Position numbers and translations under genes: made by a program | Part shown: positions 36,659 to 43,942 of the stretch, one piece after another | Layout: every line of letters begins with the position of its first letter | Position numbering within the stretch: position 1 is the first letter of the stretch | Notes under the pieces: model-generated | Databases searched by the model: none | The model's input: the letters and a program-made list of their open reading frames with translations, nothing else | What the model was told of the DNA's origin: nothing | Source: Brevundimonas sp. LM2 | GTDB lineage: Bacteria > Pseudomonadota > Alphaproteobacteria > Caulobacterales > Caulobacteraceae | DNA length: 64,000 nucleotides | Assembly: GCF_002002865.1 (NCBI RefSeq) | Contig: NZ_CP019508.1 | Span: 953,501-1,017,500 of the forward strand | Direction of reading: 5' to 3'

Positions 36659-37567
36659 TCAGGCCGCGACCCGGGCCATTTCGATCTGAGCGGACAGACC
36701 GGGCGGCATGTCCCTCTCGGGCACGGCGGCCAGCACGTCCAGACGCGCGGCGTCCGTCGCCCGGACGATGACGCTGCAGATGGACGGGTCGCTCATGGCG
36801 TGGGCCAGGCAGATGGCCTCGGCCGTCCAGCGTGGCGTCCGGTGCAGGAAGGCGAAGGTGTCGGGCGCGGCCAGGGGCTCGTCTTTCGAACGCCCCCCGG
36901 ATCCGAATCCGAACAGACCCTTCTTGGGCGGACGGAGCGTGGCGGACGTCTTCCCGGCGTCGAGGACGGCGGGAAAGTAGTCGTAGGCCAGGATGGCCAT
37001 GTCGCGCTCGCGCGCTTCGCGGATTCGCGACCGGATCCGCCAGTCGGCGTTGACGTGGAACGGGGTGGCCAGAACGTCGAAGGCTCCCGTCGAGACATAG
37101 GCGTCCATGACTTCGGTCTCGCCCGAGACCCCCAGGGCGCGGATCCGACCGGCGGTGCGCAGGGCCTTCAGAGCGGCCAGAGAGGATTGCGACAACTCAT
37201 TCTCGCCCGGTTCCTCCAGCAGGGCGACGTCGATCCAGGCCAGGCCGGACACGTTCAGGGCCCGATCGATGCACCCGGTCATGCCTTCAGCCGAAAAGTC
37301 TCTCGACGACCCGCGGCGGCCGTCGCCGGTGCCCAGTTGCAGGCTGACGTTCAGCAGCTTGCGATCGACATTGGCCAGGGCCTGGCCGACGACCTCGGCC
37401 AGCACCGGGTCGGCGGTCTCCAGCCTGTAGGCGTTGATGCCCGATTCCAGCGCCGTATAGATCAGGGCGTTCGCCGCATGGACGCCCCGCGTCAGGCTGT
37501 CGATGCCGAGACTGAGCGTCAGGGTCGAGATGGCGGCGCCGGACGCGCCGAACGGGCGATAGCGCAT
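36659..37567 (-). CDS. aldo/keto reductase-fold protein, probably catalytically dead
   Basis: A 302-residue TIM-barrel protein with the aldo/keto reductase layout (MRYRPFGASGAAISTLTLSLG start, LRTAGRIRALGVSG, VIVRATDAARL). The four catalytic positions look replaced: the Asp of the FDTA motif aligns with Arg48, the active-site Tyr is absent in the following ETADPV, the Lys strand reads NVSLQLG with Gln77, and the His of the (L)H-x-P-D motif aligns with Glu118. It is thus likely a pseudoenzyme or uses a different chemistry. It starts 3 bp after the bolA stop and is followed by grxD, suggesting a role linked to that pair. Confidence 0.8.
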   Translation of the reverse strand: MRYRPFGASGAAISTLTLSLGIDSLTRGVHAANALIYTALESGINAYRLETADPVLAEVVGQALANVDRKLLNVSLQLGTGDGRRGSSRDFSAEGMTGCIDRALNVSGLAWIDVALLEEPGENELSQSSLAALKALRTAGRIRALGVSGETEVMDAYVSTGAFDVLATPFHVNADWRIRSRIREARERDMAILAYDYFPAVLDAGKTSATLRPPKKGLFGFGSGGRSKDEPLAAPDTFAFLHRTPRWTAEAICLAHAMSDPSICSVIVRATDAARLDVLAAVPERDMPPGLSAQIEMARVAA

Positions 37568-37570
37568 GGA

Positions 37571-37813
37571 TCAGCCTGTGGTGGGCGGGGCGGAGGTTTC
37601 GAGCGCCAGGGCGTGCAGCGCGCCGCCCATGTGTCCCTGCAAGGCCGCATAGACGAGCTGATGCTGTTTCACCCGGGACAGGCCGGCGAAGGCCGCTGAC
37701 ACGATGCGCGCGCGATAGTGGTCGCCGTCGCCCGCCAGATCGTCGATGGCGATCTCGGCGTCAGGGAAGGCCTGAACCAGATAGGCGTGCAGGGTCTCGA
37801 CGGGCATGGGCAT
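37571..37813 (-). CDS. BolA/IbaG family protein
   Basis: An 80-residue BolA-fold protein. The class II KH-like fold ends in the family signature FAGLSRVKQHQLVYAALQGHMGGALHALALET, with the invariant His near the end that can ligate an Fe-S cluster shared with monothiol glutaredoxin; the GDGDHYRARIVS strand precedes it. BolA-Grx4 complexes sense iron or deliver clusters. Start at 37813 or two codons later. It heads the bolA, reductase-like, grxD, thioesterase cluster. Confidence 0.92.
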   Translation of the reverse strand: MPMPVETLHAYLVQAFPDAEIAIDDLAGDGDHYRARIVSAAFAGLSRVKQHQLVYAALQGHMGGALHALALETSAPPTTG

Positions 37814-37870
37814 GGAGGGTGGGGGCTCCGACTTCGGCAGGGAGAATGAGCCGTAAGGGTTAATGGGTCG

Positions 37871-38437
37871 CTACGGGGGGGTGATGTCTCCCTTCCCCCG
37901 GAGGGGAGGGAGGTGTGGTTCGCGAAATCGCACCCGCTCCAGCAACAGGGTCGGTTCGCCGTGATACGTCCCCTCCGCATAGGTCACGAACCCCACCCGT
38001 CCGGCCAGGCGGATCGAGGGCAGGTTGCCCGGGGCGATCATGCAGACGGTGCGGGGGGCCTGTAGCGCAGCATCCGCCCAGGCGAGGGCCGCCTCGACCC
38101 CCTCCCGGGCCAGGCCCTGCCCCTGAAACGCCCCGCCGATGCCCCAGCCGAGCTCGGGCGCGTCAAGCGCCGGCATCACCGCTCGGCGATAGTCGAGGAC
38201 ACCGACCGAGCCGACATATCGGCCGTCGTCACGCGTCCGCATCGACCAGTTGCCGCGCCCGAGCGCCGACCAGTGACCCAGGTCGCGCAGCAGGCGGGAC
38301 CAGACGTCTTCCTCCGGCAGGGCCCGACCCGTGATGTGGCGGGTGAAGGCCTCGTCTTGCCAGAGGGCCGCGATGTCGTCGAAGTCGGACAGAGACACCG
38401 GCGTCAGGGTCAGGCGGGGCGTGGTCAAGACGGTCAT
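37871..38437 (-). CDS. GNAT family N-acetyltransferase (RimJ-like)
   Basis: A 188-residue acetyltransferase. It has the RimJ/RimL start TTPRLTLTPVSLSDFDDIAALW, the acetyl-CoA region APELGWGIGGAFQGQGLAREGVEAAL and the NLPSIRLAGRVGFVTYAEGTY end. The natural fold ends about LLLERVRFRE; the last dozen residues are translated from a palindromic repeat hairpin (37886-37915). ATG at 38437 opens the first strand. Confidence 0.85.
   Translation of the reverse strand: MTVLTTPRLTLTPVSLSDFDDIAALWQDEAFTRHITGRALPEEDVWSRLLRDLGHWSALGRGNWSMRTRDDGRYVGSVGVLDYRRAVMPALDAPELGWGIGGAFQGQGLAREGVEAALAWADAALQAPRTVCMIAPGNLPSIRLAGRVGFVTYAEGTYHGEPTLLLERVRFREPHLPPLRGKGDITPP
37886..37915. repeat. repeat-family hairpin inside the GNAT gene end
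   Basis: TCTCCCTTCCCCC and GGGGAGGGAGG arms around a GGA loop. The hairpin is of the same kind as the ends of the composite repeats elsewhere and lies within the last coding bases of the acetyltransferase gene. Confidence 0.55.
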
Positions 38438-38575
38438 CGCACCACCATAGGTCAGCCCGTGACCACGCCAAGCCTTGCCATTATGGCGGCGCGAGAAGGC
38501 GTCGGGCAATCTGACGGGGGCCTTCGTGCGCGAGATCGAGACCGCTCCGCTGAAGGTCGAACTGCCCGCCTGAGC

Positions 38576-39319
38576 CTACATCAAGCCTAGCTGCTTCAGG
38601 CTGCTGACCCCCTCGCGGCCGACGATCAGATGGTCGTGAACCTCGACCCCGAGCGCCTGGGCCGCCTGGACGATCTGTTTGGTCATCTCGATGTCGGCGC
38701 GGCTGGGCGTCGGGTCGCCGGAGGGGTGGTTGTGGACCAGGATCATGGCCTTGGCGCTCACCTCCAGGCCCCGACGCACGACCTCCCGCGGATAGACCGG
38801 GGCATGATCGACCGTGCCCCGGTTCTGGACCTCGTCCAGGATCAGCTGGTTCCGGTTGTCCAGATAAAGCACACGGAACTGTTCGCGCGGCTCGTGCTGC
38901 AGCGCGACCCGGACATAGGCCAGCAGGGCGGTCCAGGAGGAGATGACGGGGCGCCTGGCGGCGGGCTCCTTGGCCACACGCTGGGCCACCTCGTGCAGGG
39001 CAACCAGGTCCAGGGCCGTCTCCGCCCCCACCGCCTTGGTCCGGCCCCGCGTGTCCTCGGTCCGCACGGTGACCAGGTCCTCGACGCTGGCGGCCAGGAC
39101 GGCAGCCAGGGATCCGAACCGGGTCAGCAGCGCCTTGGCGATCGGCTTGACGTCGCCCTGGGGCTGGCTGCGGAACAGGAACAGCTCCAGCAGCTCATAG
39201 TCGGGCAGGTGGTGCAGGCCGGCCATGCGGGCGCGGTGGCGCAGGCGCTCGCGGTGGCCGGCATGGTGGGGCAGGGCCCTGGGACCCTGCGACGCGACCT
39301 CTTTTCCCTGATCCGCCAC
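38576..39319 (-). CDS. radC: RadC-family JAMM protein
   Basis: A 247-residue protein of the RadC family. An N-terminal helix-hairpin-helix-like region (LPDYELLELFLFRSQPQGDVKPIAKALL) precedes the JAB1/MPN core, whose metal motif HNHPSGDPTPSRAD is near residue 195 with the upstream Glu in EVSAKAMILVHNH context. Despite the name a repair function is doubtful. Translation starts at a GTG (39319). Confidence 0.93.
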   Translation of the reverse strand: MADQGKEVASQGPRALPHHAGHRERLRHRARMAGLHHLPDYELLELFLFRSQPQGDVKPIAKALLTRFGSLAAVLAASVEDLVTVRTEDTRGRTKAVGAETALDLVALHEVAQRVAKEPAARRPVISSWTALLAYVRVALQHEPREQFRVLYLDNRNQLILDEVQNRGTVDHAPVYPREVVRRGLEVSAKAMILVHNHPSGDPTPSRADIEMTKQIVQAAQALGVEVHDHLIVGREGVSSLKQLGLM

Positions 39320-39368
39320 GCCTCACCCCCGCAATGCGAAGGTCAGGCTAGCGGCTGGATCGCGCCGT

Positions 39369-40199
39369 TCAAGCCTTGGCGGCCGAAGGGTTGAACAGGC
39401 CCAGCGGGCTGGCGGTGAAGATCTCCACCCCATCCTCGGTGACGCCGACGCTGTGCTCGCACTGGGCGGACAGCGACTTGTCGCGCGTCACAGCGGTCCA
39501 GCCGTCGGACAGGACCTTCACGTGCGGCTTGCCCAGGTTCACCATCGGCTCGATGGTGAAGAACATGCCGGGCTTCAGCACCGCGCCCTCGCCCTTGCGG
39601 CCATAGTGCAGGACGTTGGGGCTGTCGTGGAACAGGCGGCCGATGCCGTGGCCGCAGAAGTCGCGCACGACCGACATGCGGTTGGCCTCGACCACGCGCT
39701 GGATGGCATAGCCGATGTCGCCGAAGGTGTTGCCGGGCTTGACCTGGTCCAGGCCGACGGCCAGGCCTTCATAGGTGACGTCGATCAGCTTGCGCGCCCG
39801 GGCGTTGATCGCGCCCACCGCATACATGCGGCTGGAATCGCCGTGCCAGCCGTCGACGATGACGGTGTGGTCGATGTTGACGATGTCCCCGTCCTTCAGC
39901 ACCCGGTCGCCCGGAATCCCGTGACAGACCACGTGATTGATCGAGGTGCAGACCGTCTTCATATAGCCCTTGTAGCCCAGGCAGGCGGGCAGGCCGCCGC
40001 GGTCCAGGGTATACTGGCGGATGCGGTCGTCGATCTCCTGGGTCGTGACGCCGGGCACGACATAGGGGGTGATCATGTCGAGCGCGTCGGCCACCAGCCG
40101 GCCGGCGATGCGCATGCCCTCGAAATCCTCCGGCTGATAAACCCGGATGGCGCTGGTCCGGGTCAGGGTCTCGGTGTCCAGATCGGGCGTTTCGTACAT
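39369..40199 (-). CDS. map: methionine aminopeptidase, type I
   Basis: A 276-residue di-metal enzyme removing N-terminal Met from new proteins. Metal-site residues fit VCHGIPGDRVLKDGDIVNIDHTV region (His, two Asp), FCGHGIGRLFHDSPNVLHYG and FTIEPMVNLG with a last Glu in QCEHSVGVTEDGVEIFT. Essential housekeeping gene. Its upstream region is shared with the divergent vapBC operon. Confidence 0.97.
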   Translation of the reverse strand: MYETPDLDTETLTRTSAIRVYQPEDFEGMRIAGRLVADALDMITPYVVPGVTTQEIDDRIRQYTLDRGGLPACLGYKGYMKTVCTSINHVVCHGIPGDRVLKDGDIVNIDHTVIVDGWHGDSSRMYAVGAINARARKLIDVTYEGLAVGLDQVKPGNTFGDIGYAIQRVVEANRMSVVRDFCGHGIGRLFHDSPNVLHYGRKGEGAVLKPGMFFTIEPMVNLGKPHVKVLSDGWTAVTRDKSLSAQCEHSVGVTEDGVEIFTASPLGLFNPSAAKA

Positions 40200-40250
40200 C
40201 GGGCGGTCTCGGGAGGGGCGGGCGCTTCAGATGGAGAGGATAGCACAAAA

Positions 40251-40265
40251 CTCAATGCAATTGAG
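40251..40265. promoter_or_regulatory. palindromic operator candidate for vapBC
   Basis: CTCAAT-GCA-ATTGAG is a perfect inverted repeat whose right arm overlaps the -35 box of the vapBC promoter. The half ACTCAA occurs again at 40287 within the -10 region. VapB-VapC complexes usually repress their own promoter through such sites. Confidence 0.5.
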
Positions 40266-40289
40266 CGTCGCGACGATCCGGTATATACT
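40261..40289 (+). promoter_or_regulatory. vapBC promoter
   Basis: TTGAGC (40261-40266), a 17-bp spacer and TATACT (40284-40289) form a textbook housekeeping promoter. It is the most AT-rich spot of the map/vapB gap and is followed by AGGAG (40303) and the GTG start of vapB. Confidence 0.6.
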
Positions 40290-40313
40290 CAAAGTGCATA
40301 TCAGGAGCGTGTC

Positions 40314-40562
40314 GTGGGCGAAACCGCCATTGCCAAGGTGTTCATGACCGGCCGAAGCCAGGCGGTCCGCCTGCCCAAGGCGTTCCGCGTCGAGGGCGAT
40401 CGGGTCCGGGTTCGGCGGGAAGGAAACCGGATCGTGCTGGAGCCGATGTTCGCCTCGACCGAAGAGTGGCTGGCCGCCTTGGATCAATATCGGGACATTC
40501 CCTTCATGGAAGAGGGGCGGAACCAGCCTCCGATGCCCCCGGCCCCCGCCTGGGACGACTAG
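40314..40562 (+). CDS. vapB: VapB-type antitoxin (AbrB fold)
   Basis: An 82-residue antitoxin. The N-terminal swapped-hairpin AbrB/SpoVT domain reads VFMTGRSQAVRLPKAFRVEGDRVRV, which binds the operator DNA, and the acidic, Pro-rich C-tail (DQYRDIPFMEEGRNQPP) would thread into the toxin. It starts at GTG 40314 with AGGAG 7 bp upstream, and its stop abuts the vapC start codon without a gap. Confidence 0.92.
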   Translation: MGETAIAKVFMTGRSQAVRLPKAFRVEGDRVRVRREGNRIVLEPMFASTEEWLAALDQYRDIPFMEEGRNQPPMPPAPAWDD

Positions 40563-40964
40563 GTGTTCAGCCTCGACGCGACGACCGTGGTCGACTTTCT
40601 CCGTCGGCCTTCGCCCGAACTGGTGCAGCGGATGGCGGCGGCGCAGCGGGCGGGCGATCTGGTCATCTGTGCCGTGGTCCTGTTCGAACTGTCCTATGGC
40701 GCGGCCCGCAAGGCGCATCCGACGCATCTGGACCGGCTGAACGACTTTCTCGACGGCGGGGTGACGGTGCTGGAACTGGACACGGCCGACGCCTGGGCAG
40801 CGGGTCAGATCCGGGCCGAGCTGGAACGCAACGGCCAGGGCATCGGCCCGTTCGACACCCTGATCGCCGGGCAGGCGAAGCGGCGGGGTTTGACTCTGGT
40901 CACCTCCAACATCCGCGAATTTGCCCGGGTGCCGGGCTTGGCTCTAGAAGATTGGCGCGCATGA
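40563..40964 (+). CDS. vapC: VapC-type PIN-domain ribonuclease toxin
   Basis: A 133-residue PIN nuclease that cleaves RNA (often tRNA or 23S rRNA) when free of VapB. Acidic site residues are Asp5 in FSLDATTVV, Glu in VVLFELSYGA near 42, and Asp in GPFDTLIAGQA near 98; the fourth position is Asn in VTSNIREF, common in this branch. The motif near residue 5 is LDAT where most have LDTN. GTG start at 40563 directly follows the vapB stop; its TGA overlaps the ATG of the CinA-like gene. Confidence 0.93.
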   Translation: MFSLDATTVVDFLRRPSPELVQRMAAAQRAGDLVICAVVLFELSYGAARKAHPTHLDRLNDFLDGGVTVLELDTADAWAAGQIRAELERNGQGIGPFDTLIAGQAKRRGLTLVTSNIREFARVPGLALEDWRA

Positions 40965-41719
40965 CCGACACCGCATCCCCCACCGCCGCCGTCCTGATCA
41001 TCGGCGATGAGATCCTGTCCGGCCGCACGGCCGACACCAATCTGAACACCATCGCGCGGTTCCTGGGTGCCCTGGGCGTCGACCTGATGGAGGCCCGGAC
41101 GGTGGGCGACCGGCCGGGCCAGATCGTCGAGGCGCTGAACGCGCTGCGGACGGCCCACGACTATGTCTTCACTACCGGCGGGATCGGGCCGACCCACGAC
41201 GACATCACGGCCGACTGCGTGGCCAAGGCCTTCGGCGTGTCGATCGGGGAACGGGCGGATGCCATGGCAATCCTGGCCCGGCGCTATGGCAGCGAGATCA
41301 ATGCGGCACGGCGGCGGATGGGGCGGATCCCGGACGGGGCGACGCTGATCGCCAATCCCGTCACCGACGCGCCGGGGTTCCAGATCGGCAATGTCTTCGT
41401 CATGGCCGGCGTGCCCAAGATCATGACGGCGATGCTGGAGGACGTGGCCCCGCGTCTGCGAAGAGGGGCCGTCGTCCACGCGCAGACGCTGCGGGTCACC
41501 GGGGTGGGGGAGGGGGACATCGCCGCCACGCTGGCCGAGGCGGCGCGGACCGAGCCGGAGCTGTCGTTCGGAAGCTATCCGTTCGGAGCGGGATCCCAGG
41601 GCGAGATCGGCACCCATCTGGTGATCCGCGGACGCGACGCCGCGACGGTGGAGAGGGCCGTGGGGTCCCTCGCTGAGCGGCTGGCGGCGGACGGGATCGA
41701 AACGGTTCAAACCGTCTAG
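40961..41719 (+). CDS. CinA/MoaB-like molybdopterin-binding domain protein
   Basis: A 252-residue protein made of the competence/damage-inducible CinA N-terminal domain (MoCF_biosynth fold) alone. The signature VLIIGDEILSGRTADTN at the start and FTTGGIGPTHDDITADCVAKAFG are plain. The nicotinamide mononucleotide deamidase domain found in full CinA is absent. Such short forms are common in Alphaproteobacteria; function is unsettled. Its ATG overlaps the vapC stop (ATGA), so it is on the toxin-antitoxin message. Confidence 0.88.
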   Translation: MTDTASPTAAVLIIGDEILSGRTADTNLNTIARFLGALGVDLMEARTVGDRPGQIVEALNALRTAHDYVFTTGGIGPTHDDITADCVAKAFGVSIGERADAMAILARRYGSEINAARRRMGRIPDGATLIANPVTDAPGFQIGNVFVMAGVPKIMTAMLEDVAPRLRRGAVVHAQTLRVTGVGEGDIAATLAEAARTEPELSFGSYPFGAGSQGEIGTHLVIRGRDAATVERAVGSLAERLAADGIETVQTV

Positions 41720-41773
41720 GCAACGCAGCATTTTTGCACGGTTCGACGAACGACGGCGTCTGAAACACAATAC

Positions 41774-41803
41774 TGCAACATTTTGGAAGAAGATGTTGCA
41801 ACA
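41774..41803. promoter_or_regulatory. TGCAACAT/ATGTTGCA inverted repeat upstream of the FadL-type gene
   Basis: Perfect 8-bp arms separated by 11 bp (41774-41781 and 41793-41800); the right arm is itself part of the palindrome TGTTGCAACA (41794-41803). It lies in an AT-rich patch about 105 bp before the porin start, a typical place for a repressor such as a fatty-acid regulator. The same TGTTGC core appears in the pirin promoter. Confidence 0.45.
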
Positions 41804-41906
41804 ATTGACCGCGTCGCGCACTCAGGCAGAACAAGGGCCTCCCCCGCCCTTTCTCCCCCGAATGCAGTGACGCTCCACGTGATGGGAGCGTCCGAAAGGA
41901 TGCTCC

Positions 41907-43220
41907 ATGTCTGTTTCCAAGACCCCGGTCGGCGGTCTGCGCCTCGCCGTCTCCGCCGCCGCCCTGATGGCGGTCGCCACCCCCTCGCTGGCCGAGAGCT
42001 TCTTCCTCAAGGAACAGTCGGTGCGCGGCGCCGGTCGGGCCTATTCGGGCGAAACGGCGGACACCGGCGTGTCGTCGCTGTGGTGGAACCCGGCCTCGAT
42101 CGCCCGCAGCGGCCGCGAAGTCTATGTCGGCCTGCACGGCCTTCTGCTCGATTCCGGCGTGGACAATGCCGGCTCGACCATCACCTATCCGGGCGGGACG
42201 ACCGTCCCGGTCACCGGCCCCCTGGGGACCGGCCACGAGGGTGACCCGATCGAGAGCGGCCTGGTGCCGAACTTCGCCGTCGCCATGCCGGTCGGCGACC
42301 GGTTCGCGCTGGGCCTCAGCGTCGCCGCGCCCTACAACTTCACCACCAAATACGAGCCGGGTTCCTTCACCCGCTATGACGCCCTGACCTCGGAGCTGCG
42401 CTCGGCCAACGTCGGCCTGACCGCCGCCTATCGGGTCAACGACTGGCTGGACGTGGGCGCCGGTGTCGACGTCCAGTATGTCGAGGCCTTCCTCAGCTCC
42501 AGCCTGCCGAACCTGTCGCCCCTGCTGCCGGACGGCCGTTCGACCCTGGAAGGCGACGGAATCGACTACGGCTGGAACGTCGGCGCCCAGGTCCACACGG
42601 GCGCCTGGGACTTCGGCCTCAGCTACCGGTCCGAGATCGAGCACGAGCTGGACGGCCAGATCGGCATCTCGGGCCTGCTGGGTCCGATCGCCGGCGGCAA
42701 TGTCGCCAGCGACGGGACGGCCACCTTCACCACGCCCTGGTTCGCCTCGGCCTCGGTCCGCTACGCGGTCAACGAGCGCCTGACCCTGAACGGTCAGGTC
42801 AACCGCGCCGGCTGGTCCAAGTTCGACGCCATCCGCGTGCGCTACGGCACCACGGGCAACGAGATCCGCCAGGACTACAAGGACGTGACGGGCGGCTCGC
42901 TCGGCGTCGACTATGTCGCCAACGACCGCGTCACCTTCCGCGGCGGCGTCGCCTATGACCCGACCCCGACGCGCGACACCGAGCGCACGGCCCGTATCCC
43001 CGATGGCGACCGCTGGCTGTATTCGGCCGGCACCTCGATCAAGGCGACCGACACCATCACGGTCGACGCGGCCCTGACCTACATCTCGCTGAAGGACGCC
43101 GACATCTCCAGCGATCGGACCCTCTACGCCGGGACGGCGGCGGCGACGACCAGCAGCCTGCGCGGTCGCGCCGACGGCGAGGGGATCGCCGCCTCCCTGG
43201 GCGCGCGCTGGGCCTTCTGA
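41907..43220 (+). CDS. FadL/OmpP1-family outer-membrane transporter
   Basis: A 437-residue outer-membrane beta barrel of the FadL/TodX family, which takes up long-chain fatty acids or other hydrophobic compounds. Signal peptide cleaves after Ser-Leu-Ala; the mature N-terminal hatch reads SFFLKEQSVRGAGRAYSGETA with the following SSLWWNPASIA, both diagnostic. The C-terminus ends in Phe (GARWAF), as barrels do. AAAGGA precedes the ATG. The gene has a structured operator region upstream and an intrinsic terminator. Confidence 0.93.
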   Translation: MSVSKTPVGGLRLAVSAAALMAVATPSLAESFFLKEQSVRGAGRAYSGETADTGVSSLWWNPASIARSGREVYVGLHGLLLDSGVDNAGSTITYPGGTTVPVTGPLGTGHEGDPIESGLVPNFAVAMPVGDRFALGLSVAAPYNFTTKYEPGSFTRYDALTSELRSANVGLTAAYRVNDWLDVGAGVDVQYVEAFLSSSLPNLSPLLPDGRSTLEGDGIDYGWNVGAQVHTGAWDFGLSYRSEIEHELDGQIGISGLLGPIAGGNVASDGTATFTTPWFASASVRYAVNERLTLNGQVNRAGWSKFDAIRVRYGTTGNEIRQDYKDVTGGSLGVDYVANDRVTFRGGVAYDPTPTRDTERTARIPDGDRWLYSAGTSIKATDTITVDAALTYISLKDADISSDRTLYAGTAAATTSSLRGRADGEGIAASLGARWAF

Positions 43221-43241
43221 TCCAGCTGACGTCCTGACGAC

Positions 43242-43275
43242 AGAACGGCGGGTCCCATGCGGGGCCCGCCGTTTT
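43242..43275 (+). terminator. terminator of the FadL-type gene
   Basis: AACGGCGGG and CCCGCCGTT arms extended by TCCC/GGGG, with one mismatch, followed by five T, 21 bp after the porin stop. Confidence 0.88.
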
Positions 43276-43318
43276 TCGTTGTTGGCCCGCTGTGATAGTT
43301 TGCGGCGAGGAGACCGCC

Positions 43319-43579
43319 ATGGACGACGCCAGCCCCATCGCCGCGAAGGACCCGATCCTGGAGGCCGCCGTCCAGGAACTGGATGCAGGGGACGGCTTCG
43401 CCACGCTCGACTATCAGGGTCGCGAGATCATCCTGATGACCGCCGAGAAGTTCGAGCAATGGGAGGATGCGGTCGATCTGGCGCGGATCCAGGACAGCAT
43501 ACTGAATCCCGATCCCGAGCCGCGTCTCACGCTCGAGCAGATCCGGGAAAAATACGACATTCCCGCACCAGTCAAGTAG
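43319..43579 (+). CDS. Phd/RelB-like antitoxin
   Basis: An 86-residue acidic protein with a short beta-alpha N-domain (LDYQGREIILMTAEKFEQWED) like Phd/YefM or RelB and an acidic C-terminal tail. GAGGAG lies 9 bp before the ATG at 43319. It precedes a RelE-type toxin gene by 69 bp, a wider gap than usual for such modules. Expected to bind the toxin and the shared promoter. Confidence 0.82.
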   Translation: MDDASPIAAKDPILEAAVQELDAGDGFATLDYQGREIILMTAEKFEQWEDAVDLARIQDSILNPDPEPRLTLEQIREKYDIPAPVK

Positions 43580-43648
43580 CGAACGACCGGGCGTTGAAGC
43601 GCTCGCCCTCTGCCAATCTACTCACCGCCTGAACGAGGAGTGATCCCG

Positions 43649-43903
43649 ATGTGGACGGTGGAATTCGAGCGCAAGGCCGACCGCGCCCTGGCGGCCATGC
43701 ATCCCCAGATGCGTCGTCGGATCTCCGATGCCATCGATCGCCTGGTTCTAGACCCGTTCGCCATGCCGAACGTGAAGGCGCTCTCGGGCAGCGACCAATT
43801 CAGGCTCCGCGTCGGCAGTTACCGCGTGATCTATCGGCTTGAAGGTAACCTTTTGATCGTCATCGTCATCGACGTCGGCCCACGCGGGGGCATCTACGAC
43901 TGA
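43649..43903 (+). CDS. RelE/ParE-family toxin
   Basis: An 84-residue basic toxin with the RelE fold: WTVEFERKADRALAAMHPQMRRRI helices, then DQFRLRVGSYRVIYRLEGNLL strands with the RVGSYRVIY hallmark. RelE members cut mRNA on the ribosome. The final VGPRGGIYD replaces the common VGHRxxVY His with Pro, which may change activity. AGGAG precedes the ATG at 43649; a GTG three codons earlier is too close to it. It is paired with the antitoxin gene upstream. Confidence 0.9.
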   Translation: MWTVEFERKADRALAAMHPQMRRRISDAIDRLVLDPFAMPNVKALSGSDQFRLRVGSYRVIYRLEGNLLIVIVIDVGPRGGIYD

Positions 43904-43929
43904 CCCGCCCGGTTCGCACCGGACGGGTC
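43902..43929. terminator. hairpin between convergent relE and helicase genes
   Basis: GACCCG-CC-CGGT, loop TCGC, ACCG-GA-CGGGTC gives a 10-bp stem broken by one internal mismatch. No long T run on either side, so a bidirectional, weak or factor-assisted terminator. Confidence 0.35.
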
Positions 43930-43942
43930 GTTGTCGTCGTGA

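Noticed and set aside
38464..38574. Short reading GNLTGAFVREIETAPLKVELPA ending in TGA, like the tail of a lost gene
   Set aside because: Fewer than 40 codons, no start except TTG, no ribosome site and no recognised family; could be a gene remnant but cannot be supported.
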